DNA from: Kordiimonas sp. SCSIO 12610
GTDB taxonomy: Bacteria > Pseudomonadota > Alphaproteobacteria > Sphingomonadales > Kordiimonadaceae
Direction: 5' to 3'
Assembly (NCBI RefSeq): GCF_024398015.1
Contig: NZ_CP073747.1
Location: 754,501-818,500, forward strand
DNA length: 64,000 bases
In this document: positions 54,009 to 62,487 of the stretch, one piece after another
How the letters are laid out: each line of letters opens with the position of its first letter
How positions within the stretch are numbered: position 1 is the stretch's first letter
The notes under the pieces: generated by a model
Databases searched by the model: none
Seen by the model: the letters and a program-made list of their open reading frames with translations, nothing else
Told to the model about the DNA's origin: nothing
Made by a program: the position numbers and the translations under genes

Positions 54009-54137
54009 TAGATGCTCGCATTATATTGAGGCAATAGTTACGCTCTATCTGAAAGGGTAGGCTCAAACTCTTGTGATCAGGCTTGTAATTGCAGGCAAGA
54101 GAGGCCAAATATTTCAACCATAACACTGTGCAGAGCT

Positions 54138-54173
54138 TGGCTGGATTGGGTTGGCTTGGGTTGGACTGGACAG
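54138..54173 (+). repeat. G-rich TTGG repeat stretch before msrA
   Basis: A run of GG/GGG tracts separated by TT, CTT or ACT (54138-54173) in a 50-bp stretch, just before a T-run and 48 bp before the msrA start. It could form a two-tetrad G-quadruplex. No other copy is seen. Confidence 0.45.
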
Positions 54174-54220
54174 GTTTTTTCGCAAGCAAACGTAAAAATG
54201 GCACTAGGCGGAGATTGATT

Positions 54221-54760
54221 ATGACTGATGAAAATAAAATAGAAATCGCAACATTCGCAGGTGGCTGTTTCTGGTGCACTGAAGCCGTCTTTAAAGGTTT
54301 AAAGGGTGTTAAATCAGTACAATCGGGGTTCATGGGCGGTCATAAAGACAACCCAAGTTACCGGGAAGTTTGCGGTGGCAATACGGGCCACGCGGAAACC
54401 ATTAAGGTCGAATTTAATCCTGAAGTGATTTCGTATGACACCTTACTGGATGTGTTTTTTGCAACGCATGATCCAACCCAGTTAAACCGCCAAGGCAATG
54501 ATGTGGGCGATCATTATCGATCCCATGTATTTGCACAAAATGGCGATCAGGAAGTTGCGGCATACAAGGCCCGTGACCGTGCGGTAGAGATTTGGGATGA
54601 TCCGATTGTTACCAAAATCAGCATTGAAACAGTATTCTGGGACGCTGAAGATTATCACAATGATTATTTCGCCCAAAACCCCGAACAGGCATATTGTGCA
54701 ATGGTTGTGGCACCAAAGGTTCGCAAAGCCCGCGCGTCATTCGCATCCTTGATGGAATAA
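54221..54760 (+). CDS. msrA: peptide methionine (S)-S-oxide reductase MsrA
   Basis: A 179-residue enzyme with the catalytic Cys in GGCFWCTEAVF (15-19). Family segments GFMGGHKDNPSYREVCGGNTGHAETIKVEFNP and HDPTQLNRQGNDVGDHYRSHVF follow; Glu and Tyr residues bind substrate. It reduces methionine-S-sulfoxide in proteins. ATG 54221 has GGCGGAG upstream; the longer frame begins inside the G-rich leader and is rejected. Fits the oxidative-stress theme of the window. Confidence 0.96.
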   Translation: MTDENKIEIATFAGGCFWCTEAVFKGLKGVKSVQSGFMGGHKDNPSYREVCGGNTGHAETIKVEFNPEVISYDTLLDVFFATHDPTQLNRQGNDVGDHYRSHVFAQNGDQEVAAYKARDRAVEIWDDPIVTKISIETVFWDAEDYHNDYFAQNPEQAYCAMVVAPKVRKARASFASLME

Positions 54761-54801
54761 TCCTTTATCAGACAGAAGTTTAAGTAGGAGGTGGAGTACT
54801 G

Positions 54802-55602
54802 CTATTTTAGCAAAGCCTCAACCTCAGGGATAAGGGCGCTGTCCCCAACCGCGAGCAGGTGACCGCTTGCGCCAGGTCGGTCGCTTTGCCAGTTGGTAAC
54901 GGCACCGCCTGCACCTCTGATCACCGGGATCAGGGCCATCATATCATAGGATTCGAGTCCGTTTTCAATCACAAGGTCCATGTGGCCGCTGGCGACAATC
55001 GCATAGGCATAGCAATCAAGGCCGTATCTGACGAGTTTTGAACCATTAAGCACTCTGTTAAATGCCTCGCGCTCTGTACCTTTAAAGAGGTCAGGGTCTG
55101 TTGTTGAGATTGTGGCGTCTGCGAGCGTTGGGCATTGTCTTGTCTCAAGCTTGTCGCCGTTTAAGGTTGCGCTTCCAGGCATGCCTACATAGCGCTCTTT
55201 CAGGTAAGGCTGGTCAATAACCCCGATGATCGGTTCCCCCTTATAAAGAAGCGCGATCAAAGTTCCCCATGTTGGCAAGCCAGAGATAAAGGCCCGGGTG
55301 CCATCAATGGGATCTAGAACCCATGTAAAATCACTATCGCCGTCTTTGATGCCGTATTCTTCACCGATGATGGCATGATCTGGATAGTGGGTGTCGATGA
55401 GGGCTCGAATAGCGGCCTCCGCCCCTCGGTCCCCTTCGGTAACGGGATCGAAAACACCGTTCTTAACCTTGTCGTCAATACTGATTTTCTGGCGGAAATA
55501 TTTCAGGGTAACACTTGCAGCTGCATCAGACAGGCGCTCTACAAAATCCCTCAGTTCATCAATGGTTTTTTGTTCTGGAAGGTCGATCTTGTCGCTTGGC
55601 AT
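54802..55602 (-). CDS. hisN: inositol-monophosphatase-family phosphatase, HisN-like
   Basis: A 266-residue Mg-dependent phosphatase. The metal motifs are IIGEEYG (Glu70-region), WVLDPIDGTRAFISGLPTWGTLIALL, and the late GLESYDMMALIPVIRGAGGAVTNW with the final Asp. The RAFISGLPTWG form is typical of HisN-type histidinol-phosphate phosphatases rather than SuhB or CysQ. Histidine biosynthesis is therefore likely, although other sugar phosphates cannot be excluded. Confidence 0.87.
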   Translation of the reverse strand: MPSDKIDLPEQKTIDELRDFVERLSDAAASVTLKYFRQKISIDDKVKNGVFDPVTEGDRGAEAAIRALIDTHYPDHAIIGEEYGIKDGDSDFTWVLDPIDGTRAFISGLPTWGTLIALLYKGEPIIGVIDQPYLKERYVGMPGSATLNGDKLETRQCPTLADATISTTDPDLFKGTEREAFNRVLNGSKLVRYGLDCYAYAIVASGHMDLVIENGLESYDMMALIPVIRGAGGAVTNWQSDRPGASGHLLAVGDSALIPEVEALLK

Positions 55603-55718
55603 AGGGCACCCGTATCGTTGGTCAGTTTTAACAAGGATTATCTTGCAAATGCGCGCTCCTTAGAGCACAAATTGTGCCTCAAATGCAATGGCTGAAATGG
55701 TAATCGTAAGAACGTGAT

Positions 55719-56846
55719 ATGATTGAAACAGATTTCTTGATCATCGGTGGTGGGATCGCAGGCGCGGGATTGGCATATTTCCTCGCGGGCCATGGCTCAA
55801 CCATGATCATAGAAATGGAAGACCAGCCTGGATACCATACAACAGGGCGTTCAGCGGCATTTCTTGCTGAAACCTATGGCGGGCCCAAAATCCAGCCATT
55901 GACGACGGGATCAAAGCCCTTTTTCACAGCGCCGCCTGAAGGATTTATCGAAGCCCCGCTTTTGACGGCTTTGGGTGCCGTTCATATTTTTACTGAGGAG
56001 CAACGTGAACGCGCAGAAAAAATGGCGGCAGAGCTTCAGCAAGCACTACCTGGTGTGAAACTCCTGACGAAGTCAGAGGTGGTGGCACGCGCCCCTTATC
56101 TGTCGCACTATGATTTTGTGGGTGGCATTGATGATCCAGACTGTGGCAGTTTGGATGTGGCGGCGCTTCATCAGGGGTATTTGCGCGGTGCTAAACACGT
56201 GGGGGCAACCATTATGGTGAACGCCGGATTAGAGGGCGCCGTTTTTGAAAATGGGCGATGGCGGGTCAAAATACGCCACGGTGAGGTTTTTGCGAAAACA
56301 CTGATTAATGCATCAGGTGCATGGGCTGATGAAGTGGCTGTGCGGGCGGGTGTGAAACCGATTGGAATGCAGCCATTGCAGCGCACGATTGTAACCGTTG
56401 AGAACCCTGAGGGCCTGCCTTTTGATCCTACAAGTTCCATGATAATTGACGCTGACGAGCGATTTTATTTCAAGCCTGAGGGGACGGGTTATATCCTGTC
56501 GCCCGCGGATGAAAAGCCTGTACAGCCAAGCGATGCACAGCCCGATATAGAAGATGTTGCCCTTGCGGTTCATTATTTTGAGGAGGCCACTGGGGTTCGC
56601 GTAAAATCGATTGAGGCCAAATGGGCGGGGCTGCGTACATTCGCACCGGATCGTGCGCCAGTGATAGGCTATGATGCCAATACACCCGGATTTTTCTGGA
56701 ATGTAGGGCAGGGTGGATATGGCATTCAAACGTCCCCCGCATGGTCGCGGGTGGCGGCGAGTTTGGTCCTTAATAAGGGAATGCCGGATGATCTTGTTCA
56801 ATTGGGCTGTAACGCTGAAAATTACAGCCCGGCACGGTTTTCTTAA
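55719..56846 (+). CDS. FAD-dependent oxidoreductase, DadA/glycine-oxidase-like
   Basis: A 375-residue DAO-family flavoprotein. The Rossmann FAD motif is FLIIGGGIAGAGLAYFLAG, with Glu at the end of strand 2 (MIIEMEDQPGYHTTGRSAAF). LINASGAWADEVAVRAGVKPIGMQPLQR and a final WNVGQGGYGIQTSPAWSRVAASLVL are typical. These enzymes deaminate amino acids or sarcosine-like amines. The start is ATG at 55719, divergent from hisN. Confidence 0.9.
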   Translation: MIETDFLIIGGGIAGAGLAYFLAGHGSTMIIEMEDQPGYHTTGRSAAFLAETYGGPKIQPLTTGSKPFFTAPPEGFIEAPLLTALGAVHIFTEEQRERAEKMAAELQQALPGVKLLTKSEVVARAPYLSHYDFVGGIDDPDCGSLDVAALHQGYLRGAKHVGATIMVNAGLEGAVFENGRWRVKIRHGEVFAKTLINASGAWADEVAVRAGVKPIGMQPLQRTIVTVENPEGLPFDPTSSMIIDADERFYFKPEGTGYILSPADEKPVQPSDAQPDIEDVALAVHYFEEATGVRVKSIEAKWAGLRTFAPDRAPVIGYDANTPGFFWNVGQGGYGIQTSPAWSRVAASLVLNKGMPDDLVQLGCNAENYSPARFS

Positions 56847-56874
56847 AGCTGTTATAAAGGGCGTATAGCGTTGG

Positions 56875-57117
56875 CTATCCCTTTTTCTCTTTCACTTTAC
56901 CGAGCACAAACATAAGGATTATTGCGCCAATCGTTGCTGAGATAATATCGGCAATTGTGCCATTAATTCCAAGCCCGATAAGGCCAAACAAAAATCGGCC
57001 AATAAAGCCGCCAACAATACCAATTATAATGTTACCAATAATGCCAAATCCTTCACCAAAAAGGATTTTACCAGCAAGAAAGCCTGCAATAGCTCCAATA
57101 ATGATTGCTGCAATCAT
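56875..57117 (-). CDS. GlsB/YeaQ/YmgE family membrane protein
   Basis: An 80-residue protein with three glycine-rich helices (about 3-20, 26-47, 52-73). GAIAGFLAGKILFGEGFGIIGNIIIGIVGGFIGRFLFG is the family core (often called transglycosylase-associated protein, a misnomer). Members are induced by general or acid/osmotic stress. GGAGG lies before the ATG. Confidence 0.9.
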   Translation of the reverse strand: MIAAIIIGAIAGFLAGKILFGEGFGIIGNIIIGIVGGFIGRFLFGLIGLGINGTIADIISATIGAIILMFVLGKVKEKKG

Positions 57118-57283
57118 AAGTTCCCTCCATCTTTTCCCCCATGGTGTGCCTTGATCAGAACGAATCGTGCACTGATCAGACTATAGCGGAGTTCTGCTCA
57201 AAAAGGGAATCCTGAGTTGTTGAGCTGTTTTATTGGCAGAAGATACAGATGAAAACATATGGTCAGTATATTTACCGCCAGAT

Positions 57284-57310
57284 AATCACCGACAGACAAT
57301 CACCGACAGA
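57284..57310. repeat. tandem 14-bp repeat (AATCACCGACAGA)
   Basis: Two copies of AATCACCGACAGA, at 57284-57296 and 57298-57310, just past the stop of the small YqaE-like gene. Flanking TTACCGCCAG also occurs twice (57272 and 57329), suggesting local duplication. Confidence 0.5.
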
Positions 57311-57327
57311 TGCACACCAGCAGCTAC

Positions 57328-57516
57328 TTACCGCCAGCGAAGGTCACGCCTTAGTTCTTCATTCCGGTACTGGCTAAGTGAATACACGGCCCAAAGTGCA
57401 GCAATCGGCCAACCGATAATCGTCATCCATAAAATGGCGCAGAAAATGCCTTGAAAAGGTCGGTAAATGGTGAAGAATACCAAAGGTGGTATCAATAGAG
57501 CCAGCAATAGGCGCAT
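57328..57516 (-). CDS. YqaE/Pmp3-like small membrane protein
   Basis: A 62-residue protein with two hydrophobic helices (about 2-19 and 24-46). LLLALLIPPLVFFTIYRPFQGIFCAILWMTIIGWPIAALWAVYSL follows the Pmp3/UPF0057 pattern of a double Pro in helix 1 and GW-P in helix 2, although the typical GxxLN-ILLTLLG segment is altered. Pmp3 proteins affect membrane potential under salt stress. GGAGGA precedes the ATG. Confidence 0.8.
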   Translation of the reverse strand: MRLLLALLIPPLVFFTIYRPFQGIFCAILWMTIIGWPIAALWAVYSLSQYRNEELRRDLRWR

Positions 57517-57754
57517 TCTATCCTCCGTAATGTCGCTGTGTCATAAATTGCCGATTTTCGGCTTATTGCTGCATTATTTTGCAATCTTTATCTAAATTAC
57601 GTGTGGATTATTCCGGTCAATTTCAAGACTGTTGGATTATTTTTATCTAAAGTTTATTGATTTTAACTGCTGGTAAAGAATTGGAGTGCTAATTCCCAAG
57701 ATATAAAAATAAAACAAATGCCGCAGAAGGGCATTCTAGGGAAGGTTTTTAGTA

Positions 57755-59056
57755 GTGATTCTGTTTCTTCGAAATTTTAAGGTGTCGCAGCGTGTCTGGG
57801 CGCTGACCGTATTGGCAATTGCAGGCGTAATCATTGCCAGTTTTTTTCATAATTTAATTATTACGGGCGTTATCATCACGATGATGGTCCTGTTTGCCTA
57901 TTTTATTACCGAGTCTGTCATGAAGCCCCTTCGGCGTTTGCAGGGTGAATTAAGTATCATTGCGGAAGGAAATTTTTCCAAGGCGGTTTCTGATCTTGAT
58001 CATGCCGATGGTATCGCGGCAATGGCCCGGTCTGTTGAAAATCTTCGAACCAATGCGGAAAAAAATGCGTCGCTGCAACAGGAAGCCGAAGACGCAAGGC
58101 TGGCGCAGTTGACCCAGGAAAAAGAAATCAGGGAACAAAAACTCGCCGAGGAAGAAGCGCAGCGTCAAATGGACAAACAGCGCGCTGAAGATGCAGCTCT
58201 TGAGCGTCAAAATTTCCAAAATGAATTGGCAAACAGCTTCGAAGGTGAAATCTCTGGTGTGATCCAAACGCTTTCTGGCGCAGTTGCCGAACTTCAGATG
58301 GCGTCCGAGACCATGAGTGATGCCGTTGAGCAGACAGGCCTCGAAGTGGTGTCAGCGGCGTCCGCCACTGACCAAACCGGTAGCAATATGATTGCCGTGA
58401 CGGAGGCCACTGAGGGGTTAACGGGTGCAATCGGTGAAATCAGAACACAGGTTGAGCAGGCGAATAGCATCACAACAAATGCACTCACAACAGCAAATGA
58501 TGCGAAAGACCGTGTGAATTCGCTGGAAAATGCATCGAACCGGATTGCTGAAGTCGTACATTTGATTAATGATATTGCCGAGCAAACAAACTTGCTTGCA
58601 CTTAATGCAACGATTGAGGCCGCACGCGCGGGCGAAGCAGGGAAGGGGTTTGCCGTTGTGGCATCCGAGGTGAAAAGCCTAGCGAACCAAACAGCAAATG
58701 CCACGCAGGAAATTGAAGCTCAGGTGCAGGCGATGCAGTCGGCAACGAATGAAACCGTTGATGCCGTAAACACAATCGGGAACACGATCAATCAGGTTAG
58801 CGAAATATCCTCTATGATCGCGGCTGCGGTTGTGGAACAGGAAGCTTCAACTGGTGAAATTGGCAGAAGTGTTCAAAACGCGAGCGAGGGCACATCAAAC
58901 CTCGGTCAAAGTATTGGACAGGTTCAGCAAATGGCTGACCGCACCAAGGGCGCAGCCGAGGTTGTTGGCCGGTCATCAGACAGCCTGACAGAGCAAACCA
59001 GTTTCTTGGAAGAGTCGGTATATCGTTTCCTTGGCCGGATGCGGGGCGAAGCATAA
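57755..59056 (+). CDS. methyl-accepting chemotaxis protein without periplasmic sensor domain
   Basis: A 433-residue receptor. Two adjacent transmembrane helices (about 15-31 and 34-53) with almost no periplasmic loop are followed by a HAMP domain ([20 protein letters not shown]), a long charged coiled coil (90-150), and the signalling domain. Its hairpin tip is [51 protein letters not shown]. It must sense a membrane or cytosolic cue. The start is GTG with GGGAAGG upstream; no CheA/CheW is nearby. Confidence 0.93.
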   Translation: MILFLRNFKVSQRVWALTVLAIAGVIIASFFHNLIITGVIITMMVLFAYFITESVMKPLRRLQGELSIIAEGNFSKAVSDLDHADGIAAMARSVENLRTNAEKNASLQQEAEDARLAQLTQEKEIREQKLAEEEAQRQMDKQRAEDAALERQNFQNELANSFEGEISGVIQTLSGAVAELQMASETMSDAVEQTGLEVVSAASATDQTGSNMIAVTEATEGLTGAIGEIRTQVEQANSITTNALTTANDAKDRVNSLENASNRIAEVVHLINDIAEQTNLLALNATIEAARAGEAGKGFAVVASEVKSLANQTANATQEIEAQVQAMQSATNETVDAVNTIGNTINQVSEISSMIAAAVVEQEASTGEIGRSVQNASEGTSNLGQSIGQVQQMADRTKGAAEVVGRSSDSLTEQTSFLEESVYRFLGRMRGEA

Positions 59057-59079
59057 TAGCGTGCTTGAAAGCTCAATGG

Positions 59080-59107
59080 AAAAGCCTGCTTTTAGCAGGC
59101 TTTTTTG
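59080..59107 (+). terminator. rho-independent terminator
   Basis: AAAAGCCTGCT-TTT-AGCAGGCTTTTTT, an 11-bp stem with a T-tail, 24 bp after the chemotaxis receptor stop and serving the convergent hydrolase gene as well. Confidence 0.9.
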
Positions 59108-59144
59108 TGGCTAGCGTACTAAGAACCCATTCAGGTATCGATGA

Positions 59145-60608
59145 TCATTCCTTGGGAAGCGGGATAAAAATTTCCCTGCCATTTACGTTTTCGCCGCGCA
59201 TGAAATCCTGAATAGTTTTTGTAACTTCGGGCGACAGCATAAAGAGATTATGGCCGCCATTTATAACTGTGACAGCTTGCTTGTTCGATAGGCCGCTTGT
59301 GGCCTCAACAGCACTTTTGGGGAACGTTCTACCGTCAAGCGTGCCCGTAAAGACAAGTGCGGGAACATTCGATTGCGGAGCACGGCGGAATTCGTCTCCA
59401 AGGTCAAGCGCTGTATCTATACCTTCCAGCATCAAGGTATCATTGAGGTTAAGTCCAACAATTGCTGTTTCGGCTTGTTCCAGAATCAGGGCCCTGCGTT
59501 TGCTTGAGGTTCCTGAAGCGACATCCATCAAGCTTGACATCGGGCTGAATGAAATATGGTTGTCGCTGTTTCTGATAAAACGGCTAAGCAAGTTCAGCAT
59601 GGGGGCTGTGTCCCCACTATCCAGGGCTTCAATAATACCGAGCATCCACATCATTCTGACCGGGTCAGCAGCCATTCCCGCAATAAATTGCTGCAAGTCG
59701 CGTTTTTGAAGGAGGAAAGGAAGGTTAGTGCCATCCTGCATTGGGATGTTGACTAAAATTGGCTTTTCTTCAGCTTTTTTCAGCACACGGCGAATTAAAC
59801 CGGTAACGTCTGGATATTTGCTTTTATAATGATCATCAGCATTAATCGCCGATTGTAACCGATCAAAATACAGGTCACTGCGTGCCGGTAATTTGATCGT
59901 TTGCTCCAAGCCTTCGGTCGCGGTAAAGACCACACGGTTTATGTGCGCGCTCATTTGTTTTAGCGCCGCGAGCGTTAGATGTGAACCATAGGAAATTCCC
60001 CAAAGATTAACCTTCTCACTGCCCATGTGCAGGCGAAGGTCGTTCAGGTCTGCTGCGCTTTCAACCGTGTTATATCCATAGATATCAATATAATTGTTTT
60101 TCCAGAATGCGAGACATTCCTTGAAAGCCCGCTGGTGCAATTGATTATATTCCTGATCCGAAACAATTTTTGATGTGCCAAGCTTTATCGAAGATTTGCA
60201 TTCCGGTAAATCGTTCGACAGACCAGTTCCTCTTTGATCAAGGGCGATAACATCACCGAATTCGCGCATCGTCATAAAGAGCGAAAAACGACGATATTTT
60301 GCCGTTGAAATACCGGAACCACCCGGGCCTCCGGCCAAATAAATGGTTGGAACATTATATGTATCGCTGGTTGCGGGAAACCGAACATATTTAAGGGTGA
60401 TAGAGCGTGAATTTGGCGCATTTCGATTTTCAGGAACGTTTATATATCCTTCAAAGGCATCTACCTTTTCACCGGACTGGGCTTCGAAAACTATTGGCTT
60501 TTCATTTGAATAAGCACCGGCATTTGGCGTGTGCTCTGTTGCCGGCAGATTGCTTGTAAATAAAGAGCAGGTGGCTACCGCCATGATTATTGTCGATTTG
60601 ATTTTCAT
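59145..60608 (-). CDS. exported alpha/beta hydrolase, TAP-like peptidase family (S33)
   Basis: A 487-residue exported hydrolase (signal peptide ending LPA, about residue 23). The oxyanion motif GGPGGSG is at 93-99, DQRGTGLS at 124-131, and nucleophile Ser206 in GISYGSH. The C-terminal TAP-like segment FTGTLDGRTFPKSAVEATSGLSNKQAVTVINGGHNL carries the Asp and His. This matches proline-iminopeptidase/tripeptidyl aminopeptidase-like enzymes. It is divergent from the LytTR gene and probably shares a control region. Confidence 0.9.
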   Translation of the reverse strand: MKIKSTIIMAVATCSLFTSNLPATEHTPNAGAYSNEKPIVFEAQSGEKVDAFEGYINVPENRNAPNSRSITLKYVRFPATSDTYNVPTIYLAGGPGGSGISTAKYRRFSLFMTMREFGDVIALDQRGTGLSNDLPECKSSIKLGTSKIVSDQEYNQLHQRAFKECLAFWKNNYIDIYGYNTVESAADLNDLRLHMGSEKVNLWGISYGSHLTLAALKQMSAHINRVVFTATEGLEQTIKLPARSDLYFDRLQSAINADDHYKSKYPDVTGLIRRVLKKAEEKPILVNIPMQDGTNLPFLLQKRDLQQFIAGMAADPVRMMWMLGIIEALDSGDTAPMLNLLSRFIRNSDNHISFSPMSSLMDVASGTSSKRRALILEQAETAIVGLNLNDTLMLEGIDTALDLGDEFRRAPQSNVPALVFTGTLDGRTFPKSAVEATSGLSNKQAVTVINGGHNLFMLSPEVTKTIQDFMRGENVNGREIFIPLPKE

Positions 60609-60678
60609 TTTATTTCCTCGCGTTGTGAGTGCTGAAATAAATATATGAAATATATGCGGTATTTTTATCTGTATCCTT

Positions 60679-60707
60679 TGAACGGTAGCGTATTTCTAGT
60701 GAACGGT
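60679..60707. promoter_or_regulatory. direct repeat TGAACGGT at 21-bp spacing
   Basis: TGAACGGT occurs at 60679-60686 and again at 60700-60707, one helical-phase repeat of 21 bp. This is the geometry used by LytTR dimers. It falls between the divergent hydrolase and LytTR genes if translation of the latter begins at 60744. Confidence 0.45.
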
Positions 60708-60743
60708 TCTTTACGGTATGTGCCTGCTGGCCTATGGTCAGGT

Positions 60744-62270
60744 ATGTTTATTTTTAAAATCCAATACCTTTTAATTTTGATGCTGTCTTTGATGTGCACA
60801 CATCAACTTCGTGCTGAAGAGCCGCCTTTGTTCATGATTGCAGCGGATAGCGTGACCATTTGTTACGCGGGGGACCAGGGTGATCAGGATATGTTCCCTG
60901 ATTTTTCTTCGCCGCAATGCGAGCGAAAAACCCTGGATACGGTTGACCCACAAAATAGACTTGTTTGGTTCAAGGGCACAATTGATATACCCAAATCAAT
61001 TCTGGATGACGGAAGGCCAATTGCGCTTTATGTGTCTGGTAAAATGTCCAGCAGGATTTTTTTGAACGGGGAACTGGTGGCGAGCAATGGTTTGCCTGCT
61101 CGCTCAGCAGCGGGTGAAAAATTGGGCGTGATGGATTTTCAGCTATTCCCGCCAAAGCATCTTATTAAAGCGGGGGAAAATGAAGTTATTATTCAGGCGT
61201 CCTCGCATCATGGGTATCTCAATCTGTCGTCGCCAGTTCATTTGATTGCGATGAGGGTTGTTGGTGACTATGCCAATCTTTTGTTGCCGCGCTATATCCC
61301 TGCATTGATTACCTTGGGCCTTTTTCTGGTTGGCGCGTTTTACTATGGAACCGCGGCTGTTTTAGCGCCGCCAAAGCGTCTTGATTATGGGGTGTTTGTC
61401 GTTGTTTGCGGTTCTGCCGCATTCCAACTGCTTGCAGAGGCATCACGCGGCCTTTTCCAATATGAATATCCGCTCCATGACATCCGGTTGATTGCTATAA
61501 CGGGCTTTTCTATGGCTTTCGGGTTGAGCGTAGCATTCTATATCTGTCGTACATTCGTGGGAAAACTTGGTTTGAGGATCGCTTTGATATTAGCTGTGGT
61601 CGATCTGATGTTGGTTTTTGCAGTGCCGGGGTTTGATTTCAAAGCGCTTCTGGGGATGACAATACCCTTGTTAGCAAGCCTGTTTTTAACCGGTTGGATG
61701 AGTTACCAGCGAAAACCTCGTGCTTTTCTACATTTTCTGGCGCTTTTGGTTTTCATCGGTATCCTGATTATCTTTCAAGGGCTGTTTCTGGATACATTTT
61801 TCTATCTTGTTGTTGCGGGCTTTCTCATGCTCTTGTTTGTCGAACAGGCAATTGCCTTCGCGCGCGAGCAGGAACAAAGGCGCAAGGAAGAAACGAGGGC
61901 AAACCGGCTTGCGCTCGCTTTATCCGAGGCTGCTGAGCGCGAACAATCAAGTATTTTGACAATCAAAAGCGCGGGGCGGGTGGAGAAAATATCCACGGAT
62001 CAGATTGTCTGGTGTAAAGCCATTGATGGGTATTCTGAACTAATCCTGGAAGGCGGGAAAGTTCATTTGTATTCAGCAACCCTGAACGAATTGGAACATG
62101 CACTGCCACAAACCTTCCTTCGGGTTCATCGATCGCACATTGTTAACCTCACTCAAATTAAGTCGCTTGACCGTGACCCATCAGGAACGGGCACTTTGTT
62201 CGTTGCCGATCAGTTTCGTGTCCCTGTGAGCCGGCGTATCATGCCTGATGTTCGACGAGCGCTTGCATAA
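60744..62270 (+). CDS. membrane-anchored LytTR transcription regulator
   Basis: A 508-residue regulator. A strong signal peptide (ends at RA, about residue 24) is followed by an extracytoplasmic beta-sandwich (about 30-190) containing a carbohydrate/jelly-roll-like SRIFLNGELVASNG segment. About seven helices (200-370) and a short coiled coil come next. A C-terminal LytTR DNA-binding domain runs from about 410 to 505, with VRKISTDQIVWCKAIDGYSELILEGGKVHLYSATLNELEHALPQTFLRVHRSHIVNLTQI-type pattern. It thus links an outside signal directly to DNA. An upstream start at 60645 adds a repetitive non-signal tail and is disfavoured. Confidence 0.88.
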   Translation: MFIFKIQYLLILMLSLMCTHQLRAEEPPLFMIAADSVTICYAGDQGDQDMFPDFSSPQCERKTLDTVDPQNRLVWFKGTIDIPKSILDDGRPIALYVSGKMSSRIFLNGELVASNGLPARSAAGEKLGVMDFQLFPPKHLIKAGENEVIIQASSHHGYLNLSSPVHLIAMRVVGDYANLLLPRYIPALITLGLFLVGAFYYGTAAVLAPPKRLDYGVFVVVCGSAAFQLLAEASRGLFQYEYPLHDIRLIAITGFSMAFGLSVAFYICRTFVGKLGLRIALILAVVDLMLVFAVPGFDFKALLGMTIPLLASLFLTGWMSYQRKPRAFLHFLALLVFIGILIIFQGLFLDTFFYLVVAGFLMLLFVEQAIAFAREQEQRRKEETRANRLALALSEAAEREQSSILTIKSAGRVEKISTDQIVWCKAIDGYSELILEGGKVHLYSATLNELEHALPQTFLRVHRSHIVNLTQIKSLDRDPSGTGTLFVADQFRVPVSRRIMPDVRRALA

Positions 62271-62329
62271 TCAACTCAGTATTTTACCCATTTATGGGCT
62301 TTGGTTTTTGAAATACGCACGACTGCAAT

Positions 62330-62373
62330 TGTTCGAAATTGGACGCTAAAGTGTTCGAAAATGGCCACTAAAC
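62330..62373. promoter_or_regulatory. 22-bp tandem direct repeat, candidate LytTR operator
   Basis: Two adjacent 22-bp units (62330-62351 and 62352-62373) match at 18 positions, each starting TGTTCGAAA and containing TGG and CTAAA. They end 114 bp before the ABC permease start. LytTR proteins bind direct repeats one or two helical turns apart; the core GTTCGA fits part of the classical consensus (GTT-N-A/G-T/A). Confidence 0.6.
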
Positions 62374-62394
62374 AACGATGCTGAACCCTCCTAT

Positions 62395-62406
62395 CACCTT
62401 AAGGTG
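62395..62406. promoter_or_regulatory. 12-bp perfect palindrome CACCTTAAGGTG
   Basis: CACCTTAAGGTG reads identically on both strands, 22 bp after the tandem repeat and immediately before a TATAAA-containing stretch that could be a -10 element. Possible second operator for the permease gene. Confidence 0.4.
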
Positions 62407-62487
62407 CTGAAATATAAAGATGTTATTCGTGGTACACTTATTGCTTGTTTTTAAGTGTCGTTCATAGTGTGAAGTGGGGATTGGGGA

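Noticed and set aside
57284-57310. Tandem 13-bp repeats considered as a CRISPR-like array
   Set aside because: Only two copies, no spacer-length gap and no cas genes nearby.
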